From contig CAYNRY010000001.1 in the NCBI GenBank assembly GCA_964399985.1, forward strand, positions 558,001-622,000: DNA of 64,000 nt, read 5' to 3'. The stretch comes from Micavibrio_B sp964399985. Lineage in GTDB: Bacteria; Pseudomonadota; Alphaproteobacteria; Micavibrionales; Micavibrionaceae. Of the stretch, positions 42,995-52,869 are shown in pieces (within the stretch, counting starts at the first letter, position 1; every line of letters starts with the position of its first letter). The notes beneath the pieces are model-generated. The model was not told where the DNA came from. It was given only the letters and a program-made list of their open reading frames with translations, and ran no database searches. Made by a program: the position numbers and the translations under genes.

Positions 42995-43615
42995 TTACTT
43001 CATTGCGGATGGTAGTTGATTGATTTCGGACGGATAGAAAATAATGCGAACAACGCTGATCAAAAGTTTATGATATTCAAGGAAGCATATCTTCCAGAAA
43101 TTCTTTCCATCGGGCGTGAAGTTTTCGGGAATAACCGCGTGGCGGATAATATTGGCATTCGGCAGAGCGTGATGAAATTCCAAAGCCGAGCGCGGCATGT
43201 GATAGGTTGCCGTAATAAGGCGGACGGTTTTGATCTTGTTATCCGTTACCCAGTCGCGGGATTCTATGGCGTTGCCAAGCGTAGTTTCGGCTTGGTAGCC
43301 GAGCGTGATACAGCAATCGGGCAGGTTTTTTTTATATCCCCAGCGGTCGATTAATTCATTTAATTTAACGTCTTTGTTCACCCCGCTGATGAGGAGATAT
43401 TTTGCCTTGCCGTCGGAAAGGAGATCGAGCGCGCGGGTGACGCGATTGGTGCCGCCGGTCAGGACGATAATCGCATCGGTCTGCTCGACGTTTTTGGGCT
43501 CGTTCATCGAGCTGATAATCCCCGTAAACATGATGAAGCCACCGATCCAGATGACGAAGCCGAGCGCAAGCATGCCGGCCAGAAAACCTGTAAACCATTT
43601 GAAAAGTTTAAACAT
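42995..43615 (-). CDS. YdcF/DUF218 family protein
   Basis: A 206-residue protein. It has an N-terminal membrane segment (FLAGMLALGFVIWIGGFIMFTG), then DAIIVLTGGTNRVTRALDLL, KYLLISGVN and TATYHMPRSALEFHHALP, the DUF218 signature. Members are linked to envelope biogenesis, but the reaction is not established. It lies between ftsX (2 bp upstream) and plsC (4 bp downstream), so ftsE-ftsX-ydcF-plsC-DUF2125 looks like one operon. Confidence 0.85.
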   Translation of the reverse strand: MFKLFKWFTGFLAGMLALGFVIWIGGFIMFTGIISSMNEPKNVEQTDAIIVLTGGTNRVTRALDLLSDGKAKYLLISGVNKDVKLNELIDRWGYKKNLPDCCITLGYQAETTLGNAIESRDWVTDNKIKTVRLITATYHMPRSALEFHHALPNANIIRHAVIPENFTPDGKNFWKICFLEYHKLLISVVRIIFYPSEINQLPSAMK

Positions 43616-43617
43616 GG

Positions 43618-44526
43618 TCAGGGCATTTCCTTAAGAACTTTCATCACCGTACGATAGGCGGCGCTCGTGCTGATCAAGAGCAGCATCAAGCAGATGAAGG
43701 GAAGAACGTAAAAATGCAAATCGAGCAAATCGAAACGCGGCAGCGTGTCCGGCAAATTCAAAGCAAGAAGATGCGCGGTGATTAAAGTAAGCGCAGAAAG
43801 CAGGAGTCCGAGCAAAATGCCTTTACCGGATAGAAAGAGGATGTATTTCTGGAACTGGCGCGTGATGTATTTGTCCGATGCGCCCATAATGTGCAAAAGC
43901 TCAAGCTCCATATGGTGAATGGCCATGCGCGAACGCACCGCACCGCTGACGGTCAGGGCGGTAACAATCGCAATGATAACGATCAATGCTGTACCCGCTA
44001 TTTGCAAACCCTTGGACAGTTTCAAAATATCGTCGAGCCAGTTGTCATGCGCATCGATTTTTGCATCGGGAAAAATATCTGTTACGATAGAATTGATTTC
44101 TTGTAAGGCTTCAGGCGTACGCTCTGATAGTTTTATCGTGATCAATGAAGGCACGGGCAAATCGGTCAACGCGTTCGTGCCCTTACCAAGCCACGGCTCG
44201 ACCAGCTCCTGTAATTCTTCTTCTTCCACGACGCGGGCATCTTTGATGTCCTTGACGGTGACGAGTTTATCGATGACTTCGTCCAGCTTGCGATCGGTAC
44301 TGCTGGAAAAAGGAACCTCGATCGTGACCGTATCGGCGAGCCCCGTGCTCCACGCGCTTGCCATATGATTGAGCGAAATACTGATACAACCGGCCAAAAT
44401 GCATAGAAAAGTCATCAGCGCCATAAGAAGCGCAAGGAACTCTGTGCCGACCCGCGCATGAAGCGGAATATCGAAACGCATATTTTTGCCCGGCATATTG
44501 AAAACGGGATTCTGGTTTTTTTTCAT
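43618..44526 (-). CDS. ftsX: Cell division protein FtsX
   Basis: A 302-residue permease-like protein with an N-terminal cytoplasmic region and a first membrane helix (LLALMALMTFLCILAGCISI). A large periplasmic domain of the FtsX type follows, then three further helices (IAGTALIVIIAIVTALTVSG and two after). With FtsE it controls periplasmic amidase activation at the septum. It overlaps ftsE by ATGA. Confidence 0.92.
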   Translation of the reverse strand: MKKNQNPVFNMPGKNMRFDIPLHARVGTEFLALLMALMTFLCILAGCISISLNHMASAWSTGLADTVTIEVPFSSSTDRKLDEVIDKLVTVKDIKDARVVEEEELQELVEPWLGKGTNALTDLPVPSLITIKLSERTPEALQEINSIVTDIFPDAKIDAHDNWLDDILKLSKGLQIAGTALIVIIAIVTALTVSGAVRSRMAIHHMELELLHIMGASDKYITRQFQKYILFLSGKGILLGLLLSALTLITAHLLALNLPDTLPRFDLLDLHFYVLPFICLMLLLISTSAAYRTVMKVLKEMP

Positions 44527-45206
44527 GACGCGACCTTTACATTGGCAGGATCAAATATGCTGACATGGCCTTTGTCTAGGATCAGGCGCGGATGGTTGAA
44601 GCTTTCCAATATGGCGAGCGAGTGTGTGGCGATCACGACTGTCGTGCCCATTTTGTTGAGCTGTTCGAAAAGACTCATGAGCTTATAGCCGATCTCGTCG
44701 TCGAGGTTTCCTGTTGGCTCATCGGCAAGGAGAAGTTTCGGCTGGACGATTACGGCGCGCGCGATGGCGATACGTTGCTGCTGGCCGCCGGAAAGGGTTT
44801 TGGGCAGACGGTGCATGCAATCGCCAAGGCCCACCCATTCAAGAAGCTCGGTGACATGGGTTTTAATTTCCTGTTCGCTCTGGCCGCTGATCCTCATCGG
44901 CAGGGCGACATTGTCAAAAGCGGAAAGATGATTAAGCAGGCGGAAATCCTGAAAGATAACACCGATTTTCTGGCGCAGCGGCATCAATGCCTCGCGGCTG
45001 AGACTTCCCGTATTTTCGCCGAACATGGAAATCAAGCCGCGCGTGCTTTTACGCCCCAGATAAAGAAGGCTCATCAAAGAGGTCTTGCCGGCGCCGCTCG
45101 GACCACACAAAAAATGGAATGAGCCGGGTTCAAGCGTGAAATTCACATCGCTCAAAACTTCGGGGCCAATCCCATAACGCAGGCCAACATGTTCAAACTT
45201 GATCAT
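44523..45206 (-). CDS. ftsE: Cell division ATP-binding protein FtsE
   Basis: A 227-residue ABC ATPase with intact motifs: Walker A CGPSGAGKTSLMSLLYLG, Q-loop VIFQDFRLLNH, signature TLSGGQQQRIAIARA, Walker B KLLLADEPTGNLD, and His in VVIATHSL. It powers FtsX. It is the first gene of the operon and is divergent from the zinc-ribbon gene with 65 bp between them. Confidence 0.95.
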   Translation of the reverse strand: MIKFEHVGLRYGIGPEVLSDVNFTLEPGSFHFLCGPSGAGKTSLMSLLYLGRKSTRGLISMFGENTGSLSREALMPLRQKIGVIFQDFRLLNHLSAFDNVALPMRISGQSEQEIKTHVTELLEWVGLGDCMHRLPKTLSGGQQQRIAIARAVIVQPKLLLADEPTGNLDDEIGYKLMSLFEQLNKMGTTVVIATHSLAILESFNHPRLILDKGHVSIFDPANVKVAS

Positions 45207-45271
45207 AACCTATTGTATTAACAGATTCTGGCTTATATAAAAGAATTTAACGACAAATTCGGTTTGTTAAC

Positions 45272-46003
45272 ATGATTCTAAACTGCCCATCCTGCTCGGC
45301 TAAATTCATGGTATCCAGCGAAGCGCTGGGTGACCAGGGCCGGGACGTTCGCTGCGGCAAATGCGGGCATGTATGGTTCCAGCCGCCAGAGCGCGACAGC
45401 CTTGATGAATTAAATATCGGCCTGGACGATCATGACTACTCGGCGGATCAATCATCCGGCGATGACATAAGTTTTGAGACACATGTCGATAAGCAGGAAC
45501 CGGTACCTGAAATATTAAAACCCAGAGCCAATGAATCTGCAAACGAACCTGCAAAAGTAAAAACGGTTAAAGTAGCCACGAAGCGCCAAAAGCAAATCGC
45601 AGGCGTTATGGTGGCTTTGGCGATTGCCTCGGTTGTTTTTTACGCTCTGGTCGCCCCGTATAAATCGATCGGCCGCGCCGTACCGTTTATGGCGGCTGCC
45701 TATGAAAAAATGGGCTGGCCGATGCCGCAGGTTAAAAAGCAGATCGCCTTCGAGCGATTGAGACTAAGCCGCGAAGGAAGCAAGATTAAAGGCAACGGGT
45801 TGATCGTCAATTTGACCAGCGAGGATCAGCCGCTGAATTACATGACGGTGGATCTTCTCGATCTAAGCGATAATATCGTCAAAACATTCGATATCAAAAT
45901 GACATCGACTAAGTTGAAAGCGGAAAGTTCGGAAGCGGTCGAATTCTTTGTCGATGAACCGCCGAAAGATGCGGTATCGGTCCGCATCAAACTCGTTCAG
46001 TAA
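45272..46003 (+). CDS. MJ0042-type zinc-ribbon/DUF3426 membrane protein
   Basis: A 243-residue protein. The N-terminus has a two-CxxC zinc ribbon (ILNCPSCSAKFMV and RCGKCGHVWFQPP). A disordered acidic linker follows, then a single membrane helix (IAGVMVALAIASVVFYALVAPY) and a C-terminal DUF3426-like beta domain (LIVNLTSEDQPLNYMTVDLLD). The topology implies a cytoplasmic zinc ribbon and a periplasmic domain. Function is unknown, but the conserved divergence from ftsE suggests a division or envelope role. Confidence 0.83.
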   Translation: MILNCPSCSAKFMVSSEALGDQGRDVRCGKCGHVWFQPPERDSLDELNIGLDDHDYSADQSSGDDISFETHVDKQEPVPEILKPRANESANEPAKVKTVKVATKRQKQIAGVMVALAIASVVFYALVAPYKSIGRAVPFMAAAYEKMGWPMPQVKKQIAFERLRLSREGSKIKGNGLIVNLTSEDQPLNYMTVDLLDLSDNIVKTFDIKMTSTKLKAESSEAVEFFVDEPPKDAVSVRIKLVQ

Positions 46004-46004
46004 T

Positions 46005-48338
46005 TTACCATTGTTTCAATAGGCGCTGATAATAATTCCGCTCTTCCAGCGGGCGGGTCATATCGCCTTCGCGCTCGCGCAAGGTTTTAATAATCTGGTC
46101 CGATTTCTTTTGCGTGCTGCCTTCCGGCACTTCGGCATCGCCGCTGGTAATTGAGTCCTGCGAACGGCCTAAAGGGTCCTGATTCCCGGGCTGTGCGCCG
46201 CCGATGGAAATCATCATCATGCTTTTCATCCGCTCCTGAAGCTGCTGCTGCATTTGTTTTTGCGTTTGCTGCAAAAGATCGAGCGCTTTTTGCTGATGAC
46301 CCAGCGACATTTGCTTATCGCCCGTTTGAAGCGCATTAGCAGATAAAGACATCTCGGTTGCCGCTTCGCTGAGCGGCTTTATTTTTCCGTCGGGTTTTTC
46401 CACTATCGACGAAATTTTTTCATGCAAAGCTTTTTGATCCGCAGCAAGGGATTTCAATTTCCCCTCATTACCTTCGCGTGTTTCATCCATCAGTTTCTTT
46501 TGGTCGGCGATAATTTTTTGCAGTTCCTGAAGGTTTTGCATTTGCTGCTGCATGTCTTTGGGCATGCCTTGAGCGGCGGAAGAGCCGAGCATTTCAGCAA
46601 GTTGCTGAAGCTGATTCAGTTTATCCATTGCAGCTTGCTTATCGTCGCTCATCAACTGGCGCTGCAAATCCTGCATGAAGTTTCCAAGATCGCCTAAATT
46701 CATATTCTGATCAGATGGCGCTTGCTGGGGCATCGCGACGTTTTGCGCCATTTTCTGGGCCAGCGTTTGTAAATGGCGTATCAAGGCCTGCTGCATCTTT
46801 TGTGTCAAATCGGCAATTTCGGATTTATCGGCATTGCGTTGCAGGGCTTCCTGCAAATTGTCGAGCGCTTCTTTGAGCGAAGTCTGCGTTTCGGCTATGT
46901 TACCGTCTTCCATGCGCATGGCCAGTTGCCACATCATGGCGGCAATCGATTCTAGACTTTCCTTGCTTTGATCGTAGGTGAGGCGGCTGTCGATGCTGCG
47001 CAGGCCGAGCGTCATCATATTATCCCAATGGTATAAATCAGGGCGGTAGAGAATTTCTTCTACGCCTGACACGATATCGCGTGCATCGCCGCGCAGGTTA
47101 AGAAGGCTGTTCCGCAGCGAGCTTAAATGAATAGAAACCGGATTGTGAAAACTGCGGATCGGTAGTTCGAAATCCAGCGGCGCGGTTTCCGAGATATTAC
47201 CTGCGTAATCTTCGGCTTCGACCATCAGCGATACTTTGCGGCCCGCCCATGGATGGCCTGTCGTATCGAATACCGTATTGATCTCCGCCGATGAATTGCG
47301 GATGGCAATATTCATTTTCTTTTCGATGGCGATAGCGGAGCCGAAATATGCAGGCGGCTGCATAGGAGCAAGAATACCGCGCAAGGTCAATTTGTGAATG
47401 CCGAAATCATCGGCGATTTTCAGCGGCAGTTTCATTTCTCCGGTCGGCAAAATCTTGATCTCGCCGTTCCAGCCGATCATCGGTGCGCTGTCATCGGTAA
47501 ATTTTATCTTCTGGCTAAAACGCGGAATGCCGAAAGTTGTGATGGATATTTTATCGGCGGCGGAAAGATTACGCTCGATAGTCCAGCCATCGCTGTCTTT
47601 CTTTCTTGTCAGGGCAGTTATTTCATCGCCTAACTTGAGAACCGGATGTCCCCATGTGGTGTAAACCTCGGCGGAGATTTTACTGCCAGCCAATACTTTG
47701 ATTTCTTCCGAAGAAGGAGTAGTGAGAACGACAGGGGGCATTCCTGAATAGATAGGCGGTGTGATGCGAATTTGTGCAAAAGGAGGCTCGGCTTCTTCTT
47801 TCATTATCGTAGCGGGAAGAATAAAGCCGCTGCGGATTTTTTCGAATGACTCTTTTGGCGCAATAAAGAAAGCGCAGGCAATTATCAGGATAAACGCAAT
47901 GCGTAGCGCATAAGGATCGCGCTTGGACAATTCCAGATCGGGCCTGGAATGACGAAGATATTTTAAAAGATTTCTTTGGCGGTTTTTTTCAAGTTGCCAG
48001 AAATCCTCTTTGCTTCCTGTTATCGGAATATCAGTCAGCCCCGATAAAGGGCGATGCTTTAAAGCGGAAGATGTTTCAACGCGATGAATGATTTGTTTGC
48101 GCGAGGGCAGCGGGATTTTATACAATCCCCACAGGCTAAGGCCTGCAACGCCGAACCAGAAAACGGCCGTTATAAGATAAGAAGAGAGGCCCGCCAGTAA
48201 AAGACAAATGAAAGCGGCGACCCATATAAGCAACCAGAAAAAAGCCCCAACGAAATTTTCAAGAAACAGCGAAAGCGCCGCTGTCGCAATTTTTGCGTAC
48301 AGGGATAGTTTCTGAAAAACGGCCGCAATTTTCTCCAT
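46005..48338 (-). CDS. TIGR02302/DUF4175 family membrane protein
   Basis: A 777-residue protein with hydrophobic segments near the N-terminus (AFFWLLIWVAAFICLLLAGL and later FILIIACAFFIAP). A beta-rich middle region follows. The Gln/Met-rich helical C-terminal third (LQELQKIIADQKKLMDE, QKQMQQQLQERMKSMMMIS) looks like coiled coil. This architecture matches the alphaproteobacterial TIGR02302 family. Function is unknown. It is convergent with the zinc-ribbon gene and lies upstream of nothing coupled except lysA (17 bp). Confidence 0.85.
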   Translation of the reverse strand: MEKIAAVFQKLSLYAKIATAALSLFLENFVGAFFWLLIWVAAFICLLLAGLSSYLITAVFWFGVAGLSLWGLYKIPLPSRKQIIHRVETSSALKHRPLSGLTDIPITGSKEDFWQLEKNRQRNLLKYLRHSRPDLELSKRDPYALRIAFILIIACAFFIAPKESFEKIRSGFILPATIMKEEAEPPFAQIRITPPIYSGMPPVVLTTPSSEEIKVLAGSKISAEVYTTWGHPVLKLGDEITALTRKKDSDGWTIERNLSAADKISITTFGIPRFSQKIKFTDDSAPMIGWNGEIKILPTGEMKLPLKIADDFGIHKLTLRGILAPMQPPAYFGSAIAIEKKMNIAIRNSSAEINTVFDTTGHPWAGRKVSLMVEAEDYAGNISETAPLDFELPIRSFHNPVSIHLSSLRNSLLNLRGDARDIVSGVEEILYRPDLYHWDNMMTLGLRSIDSRLTYDQSKESLESIAAMMWQLAMRMEDGNIAETQTSLKEALDNLQEALQRNADKSEIADLTQKMQQALIRHLQTLAQKMAQNVAMPQQAPSDQNMNLGDLGNFMQDLQRQLMSDDKQAAMDKLNQLQQLAEMLGSSAAQGMPKDMQQQMQNLQELQKIIADQKKLMDETREGNEGKLKSLAADQKALHEKISSIVEKPDGKIKPLSEAATEMSLSANALQTGDKQMSLGHQQKALDLLQQTQKQMQQQLQERMKSMMMISIGGAQPGNQDPLGRSQDSITSGDAEVPEGSTQKKSDQIIKTLREREGDMTRPLEERNYYQRLLKQW

Positions 48339-48355
48339 GGCGGCAGATTAGCAGT

Positions 48356-49624
48356 TTATTTCAGGCCTGTTGGGATTTTTTCATTGGCCCAGCAATCTTC
48401 GAGCTTTTGCGCCTCGCGAATGACATGGAAATCCCCGCTATCGACCAGAATTTCCGCAACGAGGGGGCGCGAGTTATAGGTGCTGGACATAACCGACCCA
48501 TAAGCGCCAGCATTCATGATAGCGAGCAAATCACCACGTTCGAATTCCGGTAATTCACGGTCCAGTGCGAGATAGTCGCCTGTCTCGCAGACTGGGCCGA
48601 CAATATCGCAAGGCGAAGTGTCCGCATCTGTCTCCACGACAGGCATGATCTTGTGATAAGCGTCATATAAGGTTGGGCGGATCAAATCGTTCATGGCGGC
48701 ATCGACAATGACGAAACGTTTCGATGTGCGGGGCTTGTTGAAGATAACGCTGGTCAGCAGGCAACCGGACTCAGCGACGAGAATACGTCCCGGTTCCAGC
48801 GCGATTTTGACATCGAGCGGCGAGAAAATATCGTAAATCATCTGGCCGTATTCGTGAAGGTTCGGGAAGGGCTCATCTTGATAAGGGATCCACAAACCGC
48901 CGCCAAGATCGACTTGGGTAATGGTTGCGCCGTGATAGCGCAGTTTCTGCACAAGGTCCGACATTTTTAGGAAAGCTTCGCGAAAAGGCTCGAGTGAAGG
49001 AACACCTGAGCCGATATGCATGCTGATTGCGTTCAGGCGTAAATAAGGATGTTCTTCATATTCCTTGAACAGGCGGAAAACTTCGTCTTCCATCAGGCCG
49101 AATTTATTTTCTTCTTCGCCAGTACTCGTTTTTTCATGCGCGCCGCTATCGACATCGGGCGTAAAACGCAGGGCGATATGAACGGTTTTCTTGAAGTCAC
49201 GGGAAATTTCGTCGAGGCGGGCCAGCTCGGCTTCGGATTCCACGTTGATCTGGTGAATGTTCTTGTCCAGTGCGAGGCGAAGTTCGTGATCGGTTTTGCC
49301 AACGCCGGAGAAAATAATCTTATCGGCGGGAATGCTGGCGGCAAGGCAGCGGATGAGTTCACCGCCGGAGACGATATCCATGCCCGTACCAAGCTTCCCA
49401 AGGTAATTCAAAATTGCCAGATTGCTGTTCGATTTGCACGCGAAAGCGATAAAGGGTTTTTTGCCGTCCGGCCATGGCGTGGTCACGGCATCCATCAGGC
49501 GCGTTACGCGGTCGCGGATAATGCCTGCGGAATAGATATAACAAGGCGTGGGGATTTTAGCGGCAATATGCGCAAGGGCCACGTCTTCGACATGCAGCGC
49601 CCCGTTTTTGTATTGATAAGTCAT
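48356..49624 (-). CDS. lysA: Diaminopimelate decarboxylase
   Basis: A 422-residue fold-III PLP enzyme. PLP Lys is in FIAFACKSNSNLAIL, the glycine-rich phosphate-binding VDLGGGLWIPY follows, then EPGRILVAESG, and the C-terminal VGPVCETGDYLALDREL with Cys and Tyr at MNAGAYGSVMSSTYNSRP. It makes L-lysine from meso-diaminopimelate. Its start overlaps lptM by ATGA, a common alphaproteobacterial arrangement. Confidence 0.95.
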   Translation of the reverse strand: MTYQYKNGALHVEDVALAHIAAKIPTPCYIYSAGIIRDRVTRLMDAVTTPWPDGKKPFIAFACKSNSNLAILNYLGKLGTGMDIVSGGELIRCLAASIPADKIIFSGVGKTDHELRLALDKNIHQINVESEAELARLDEISRDFKKTVHIALRFTPDVDSGAHEKTSTGEEENKFGLMEDEVFRLFKEYEEHPYLRLNAISMHIGSGVPSLEPFREAFLKMSDLVQKLRYHGATITQVDLGGGLWIPYQDEPFPNLHEYGQMIYDIFSPLDVKIALEPGRILVAESGCLLTSVIFNKPRTSKRFVIVDAAMNDLIRPTLYDAYHKIMPVVETDADTSPCDIVGPVCETGDYLALDRELPEFERGDLLAIMNAGAYGSVMSSTYNSRPLVAEILVDSGDFHVIREAQKLEDCWANEKIPTGLK

Positions 49625-49821
49625 CTATTTTTACTTTTGATTTGTTCTTGCTCGGGGTCTTTGGGATAGGCGTGCGGGAAAAGATCAGGCTTTTGGGCTT
49701 CCTTTTGGCCTTCGCTTTCCACGTTTTTAGGCGGCGTCAGGTTGCCCGGTTTAATGCCACAGGCGCTAAGCGCCGCCGCGGTTATAAGGATCGTAATGGC
49801 AAGTTTGGCTCTGGACTTCAT
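49621..49821 (-). CDS. lptM: Small outer-membrane lipoprotein, LptM-like
   Basis: A 66-residue lipoprotein: signal KLAITILITAAALSAC, lipobox ALSAC-GIKPG, then NLTPP and a charged tail. LptM (formerly YifL) stabilises the LptDE complex in enterobacteria. Assignment rests on length, the G-x-K/R-P-G after the lipid-bearing Cys and the position upstream of lysA. Confidence 0.78.
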   Translation of the reverse strand: MKSRAKLAITILITAAALSACGIKPGNLTPPKNVESEGQKEAQKPDLFPHAYPKDPEQEQIKSKNR

Positions 49822-49847
49822 GAGCTAGACGTACCATTATTTTCGCA

Positions 49848-50468
49848 ATGCCGGAAATAGAAAAATCATCTCCAAAATCAAATTTAATCAGGCTGTTAGC
49901 TATGATGCTGACCTTTATCGCCATTGCGGGCGGTTTCCTGATGCTGCCCGGGCCGGACGATATGCGCGACCAGGTTTATGCGGTTCCTGTCGGGCGTTTT
50001 TTGAAAAGCTTTCATGATGTGGAGGAGTTTAAAAGGGGCGGGAAGACTTTGCCCGAAGTTACGGTTTTGTCGTCGGAAGAACGCAAGGTCGATCTTAAGT
50101 CCATCACGAAAGGCCATGTAACGATTGTCAATTTCTGGGCTACCTGGTGCGCGCCCTGTATAGAAGAGCTGCCATCTTTGGCAAAATTTCAGGTGAATAA
50201 TCCCGATATCCTGATGATGCCAATCTCCCTCGATATGAATAAAACAATGCCGGAATTGGCCAAGTTTTTCAAAGGGAATGACGTGAAGGAATTGCGCTGG
50301 TTTTATGACGATTCGGGTGCTTTAAGAAAACAGCTTAATCTCGCTGTGTATCCCTCAACTTATATTTTGGATAAAGAAGGCCGAATTATCTATATTCTCC
50401 AAGGGCCTAGCGACTGGAGCTCACCGGAAGCCTCAGGTTTTGCGAAATATCTGCTTAGTAAATCTTAA
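49848..50468 (+). CDS. TlpA-like membrane-anchored thiol-disulfide oxidoreductase
   Basis: A 206-residue protein with an N-terminal anchor (LIRLLAMMLTFIAIAGGFLML) and a periplasmic thioredoxin domain with active-site NFWATWCAPCIEELPSL and the cis-Pro in AVYPSTYILDKEG. It is a reductase of the TlpA/ResA type for periplasmic thiols, possibly in cytochrome c or copper-centre maturation. It is divergent from lptM with 26 bp between them. Confidence 0.87.
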   Translation: MPEIEKSSPKSNLIRLLAMMLTFIAIAGGFLMLPGPDDMRDQVYAVPVGRFLKSFHDVEEFKRGGKTLPEVTVLSSEERKVDLKSITKGHVTIVNFWATWCAPCIEELPSLAKFQVNNPDILMMPISLDMNKTMPELAKFFKGNDVKELRWFYDDSGALRKQLNLAVYPSTYILDKEGRIIYILQGPSDWSSPEASGFAKYLLSKS

Positions 50469-50491
50469 CCCCAGCGTGTCATCTTAAGAAT

Positions 50492-51799
50492 ATGCCCCAA
50501 ACCGCAGAAGAAGAACTGATATCCATCACGCAAGACCAGCTTGATGCGCTTGTCTCCTTGCATGAAAGATTCTTGCTGGGCCGCGTCGGCGGTCGCCGGG
50601 CCAGTCTCAAGCGCACCGATATTTCCAATCTCAGCCTAAAAGGACGCAATCTGCGTCAGGCGGATTTTTCGGGCTGTATCATGCGCAGCATGAATCTTTT
50701 TGCCGCAAATTTTCAGGAGGCGTGTCTTTATGCCTGCGATCTCAGCCTGTCTGATTTGCGGGAAGCCAATTTTATTCGCGCCGATTTGCGTGGCGTTCGT
50801 ATTGAAAGCGCCGATTTGACGGGGGCGGATCTGGAACGCGCCGATATGCGGGCAGGGGCTCTTGCCTCGGACGGCATCTATGTCTCTCCGCAAGTCGTAA
50901 ACTTTCGCGGCGCGAATTTATCAGGAGCTCGGCTCATCGGGGCGCTGGCGCATCAGGCTGATTTCTCTGACGCAATCCTTGCCAATGCCCAGATGCAGCA
51001 AGCCGATTTACGCGGGGCGCGGCTCATGAATGCCGATTTAAGTGGCGCGGATTTATCCGGCACGCAGCTCAGCGGCGCTAGCCTTTCCAACACGATTCTG
51101 ATTGGCGCAAATCTTGGCTCGATCAGGGATAGTGATTACGATATTTCGACAGCCGTTACAGACCAGAATGTTGGTTTGTCTCTCAATGAGTTAAAAGCGC
51201 CTCTTGCGACATTACTTGAAGCTCATAAAGGCTGGGTAATGTCCGGCGGGGTAAGTGGCCGCCAGCTTGATTTAAGTTTTTATGATCTTCGCGAAGCTAT
51301 ATCTCTTAAAAAAGAGAAATTGACAGCTCTCAAGGCGCGTCAGGCAAAATTCATTGGCTTGAACCTGTACAAAGCCGAATTGCAAAGCGCGGTTCTTGAC
51401 GGGTCCGATTTCAGGAATTGCGATATGGAAGAGGCCGATCTTCGAGGCTCAAGCATTGTCGGCGGGATTTTCAGCCATGCCAAGATGCGCGGTGTTAATG
51501 CCTCGCCCCTCATGTTCGGTTCCGGCCCGCAAAAGCGTTTTGCACCGACCAATATGATGTCGGGTATTTTTCGCTATGCCGATCTTCAGGATGCGAATTT
51601 CAGGAATGTGAATTTAAAGAGCGCGGATTTATCTTTCGCCAATTTGCGCGGCGCGGATCTACGCGAAGCCGATTTATCAGGCGCCAATCTCGAAGGCACG
51701 ATCCTCGACGATGCCTTGACTGAAGGCGCGATCATGGAAGGCGCTAAAATGGGCCGGGCTTTCGCACTCGGGTCTTTATCGAAGGATGAAAATATTTAA
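50492..51799 (+). CDS. Pentapeptide-repeat protein
   Basis: A 435-residue protein with two runs of A(D/N)LxG pentapeptides: ANFIRADLRGV through ADLSGADLSGTQLSGA, and a C-terminal ADLSFANLRGADLREADLSGANLEG. These form a right-handed quadrilateral beta-helix. An N-terminal 60-residue segment and a central non-repeat insertion (near residues 215-290) interrupt the helix. Function is unknown; some family members bind gyrase, but nothing here shows that. The C-terminus overlaps the araC gene by 4 bp. Confidence 0.87.
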   Translation: MPQTAEEELISITQDQLDALVSLHERFLLGRVGGRRASLKRTDISNLSLKGRNLRQADFSGCIMRSMNLFAANFQEACLYACDLSLSDLREANFIRADLRGVRIESADLTGADLERADMRAGALASDGIYVSPQVVNFRGANLSGARLIGALAHQADFSDAILANAQMQQADLRGARLMNADLSGADLSGTQLSGASLSNTILIGANLGSIRDSDYDISTAVTDQNVGLSLNELKAPLATLLEAHKGWVMSGGVSGRQLDLSFYDLREAISLKKEKLTALKARQAKFIGLNLYKAELQSAVLDGSDFRNCDMEEADLRGSSIVGGIFSHAKMRGVNASPLMFGSGPQKRFAPTNMMSGIFRYADLQDANFRNVNLKSADLSFANLRGADLREADLSGANLEGTILDDALTEGAIMEGAKMGRAFALGSLSKDENI

Positions 51800-52698
51800 C
51801 CTTGCGCGACGGCCAGTGACTTCAGGTTTTGAATATCGCTCATCGGCGGTGCACCGAACATGCGTGAATATTCGCGGCTGAACTGGGACGGGCTTTCATA
51901 ACCTACGCGATAGGACGCGCTGGCGGCATCTTGGACTTCCGTCAGCATCAGGCGGCGGGCCTCCATAAGACGCAGGCGCTTTTGGTATTGCAATGGGCTC
52001 ATGGCGGTTACAGATTTAAAATGTGAATGGAAAGACGATGCACTCATATTGGCAAGATCCGCCATTTCCTCGATTTTGATAGGTTGATTGAAATTGTTTT
52101 TGATCATGTTAATGACCTTTGCGATTTTTTGCATATTGCTTCCGGACAATGCGATCTGGGCGATGTTTTCGCCATGCGGCCCATTGAGCAGGCGATAATA
52201 GATTTCACGCATCATCATCGGCGCGAGCATAGGAATATCGTTTTGATTGTCGAGCAGCCGCATAAGGCGGAGTATCGAATCCGTTAAGACATCGTCACTG
52301 CGATCGACGATTAATCCGCGCCTGGTGTTTTCATTTGAGCCAAATGTTTTCCCTGTCTGCGTAATAAGCTCGCTTAGTTGAGCGGCATCGAGTGACATGG
52401 CAATCGATAAATAAGGTTTTTCGGCTGTGGCGTTGATGACTTGTCCTGTGATCGGCAGATCAACGGCAACGACCAGAAAATGTCCTGCGCTGTAATGATA
52501 TATATCGTCTTCCAGCATTGCTTTCTTGCCGCCCTGAACGATCAGGCATAGAGCGGGCTCATAGATGACACGCGAAGGATGCGTGTTTTCGGATGATTTT
52601 ATGCAAAGCAATTTTGGAATCGCTGTTTGGTGCAAACCATCTCCGTTGGAGTATTTATCAACTAAATAGGCTAATTCTTGTTGTTGAGCTTCGTTCAT
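51796..52698 (-). CDS. AraC family transcriptional regulator
   Basis: A 300-residue regulator. The N-terminal AraC_N-type ligand region (TQTAI-like start then CLIVQGGKKAMLEDDIYHYSAGHFL) is followed by a two-helix-turn-helix DNA-binding domain: IEEMADLANMSASSFHSHFKSVTAMSPLQYQKRLRL and AASASYRVGYESPSQFSREYSRMFG. It is divergent from the SDR gene with about 170 bp between them, so it probably controls that gene and itself. Confidence 0.9.
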   Translation of the reverse strand: MNEAQQQELAYLVDKYSNGDGLHQTAIPKLLCIKSSENTHPSRVIYEPALCLIVQGGKKAMLEDDIYHYSAGHFLVVAVDLPITGQVINATAEKPYLSIAMSLDAAQLSELITQTGKTFGSNENTRRGLIVDRSDDVLTDSILRLMRLLDNQNDIPMLAPMMMREIYYRLLNGPHGENIAQIALSGSNMQKIAKVINMIKNNFNQPIKIEEMADLANMSASSFHSHFKSVTAMSPLQYQKRLRLMEARRLMLTEVQDAASASYRVGYESPSQFSREYSRMFGAPPMSDIQNLKSLAVAQG

Positions 52699-52869
52699 GG
52701 CCGCTATTTTCCTGCATTTTATACTATTAGAATATATGCCAACAAAAGATACCAGATAGAAGAAAATGATGCATTTGGAGAATTAGGCAATTAGCAGATA
52801 GTTTTATGTATCCCAAATAAGCCGTCATCGACCCATCTTTCCTTTGAACAAATCAGAAAGGACATAAAA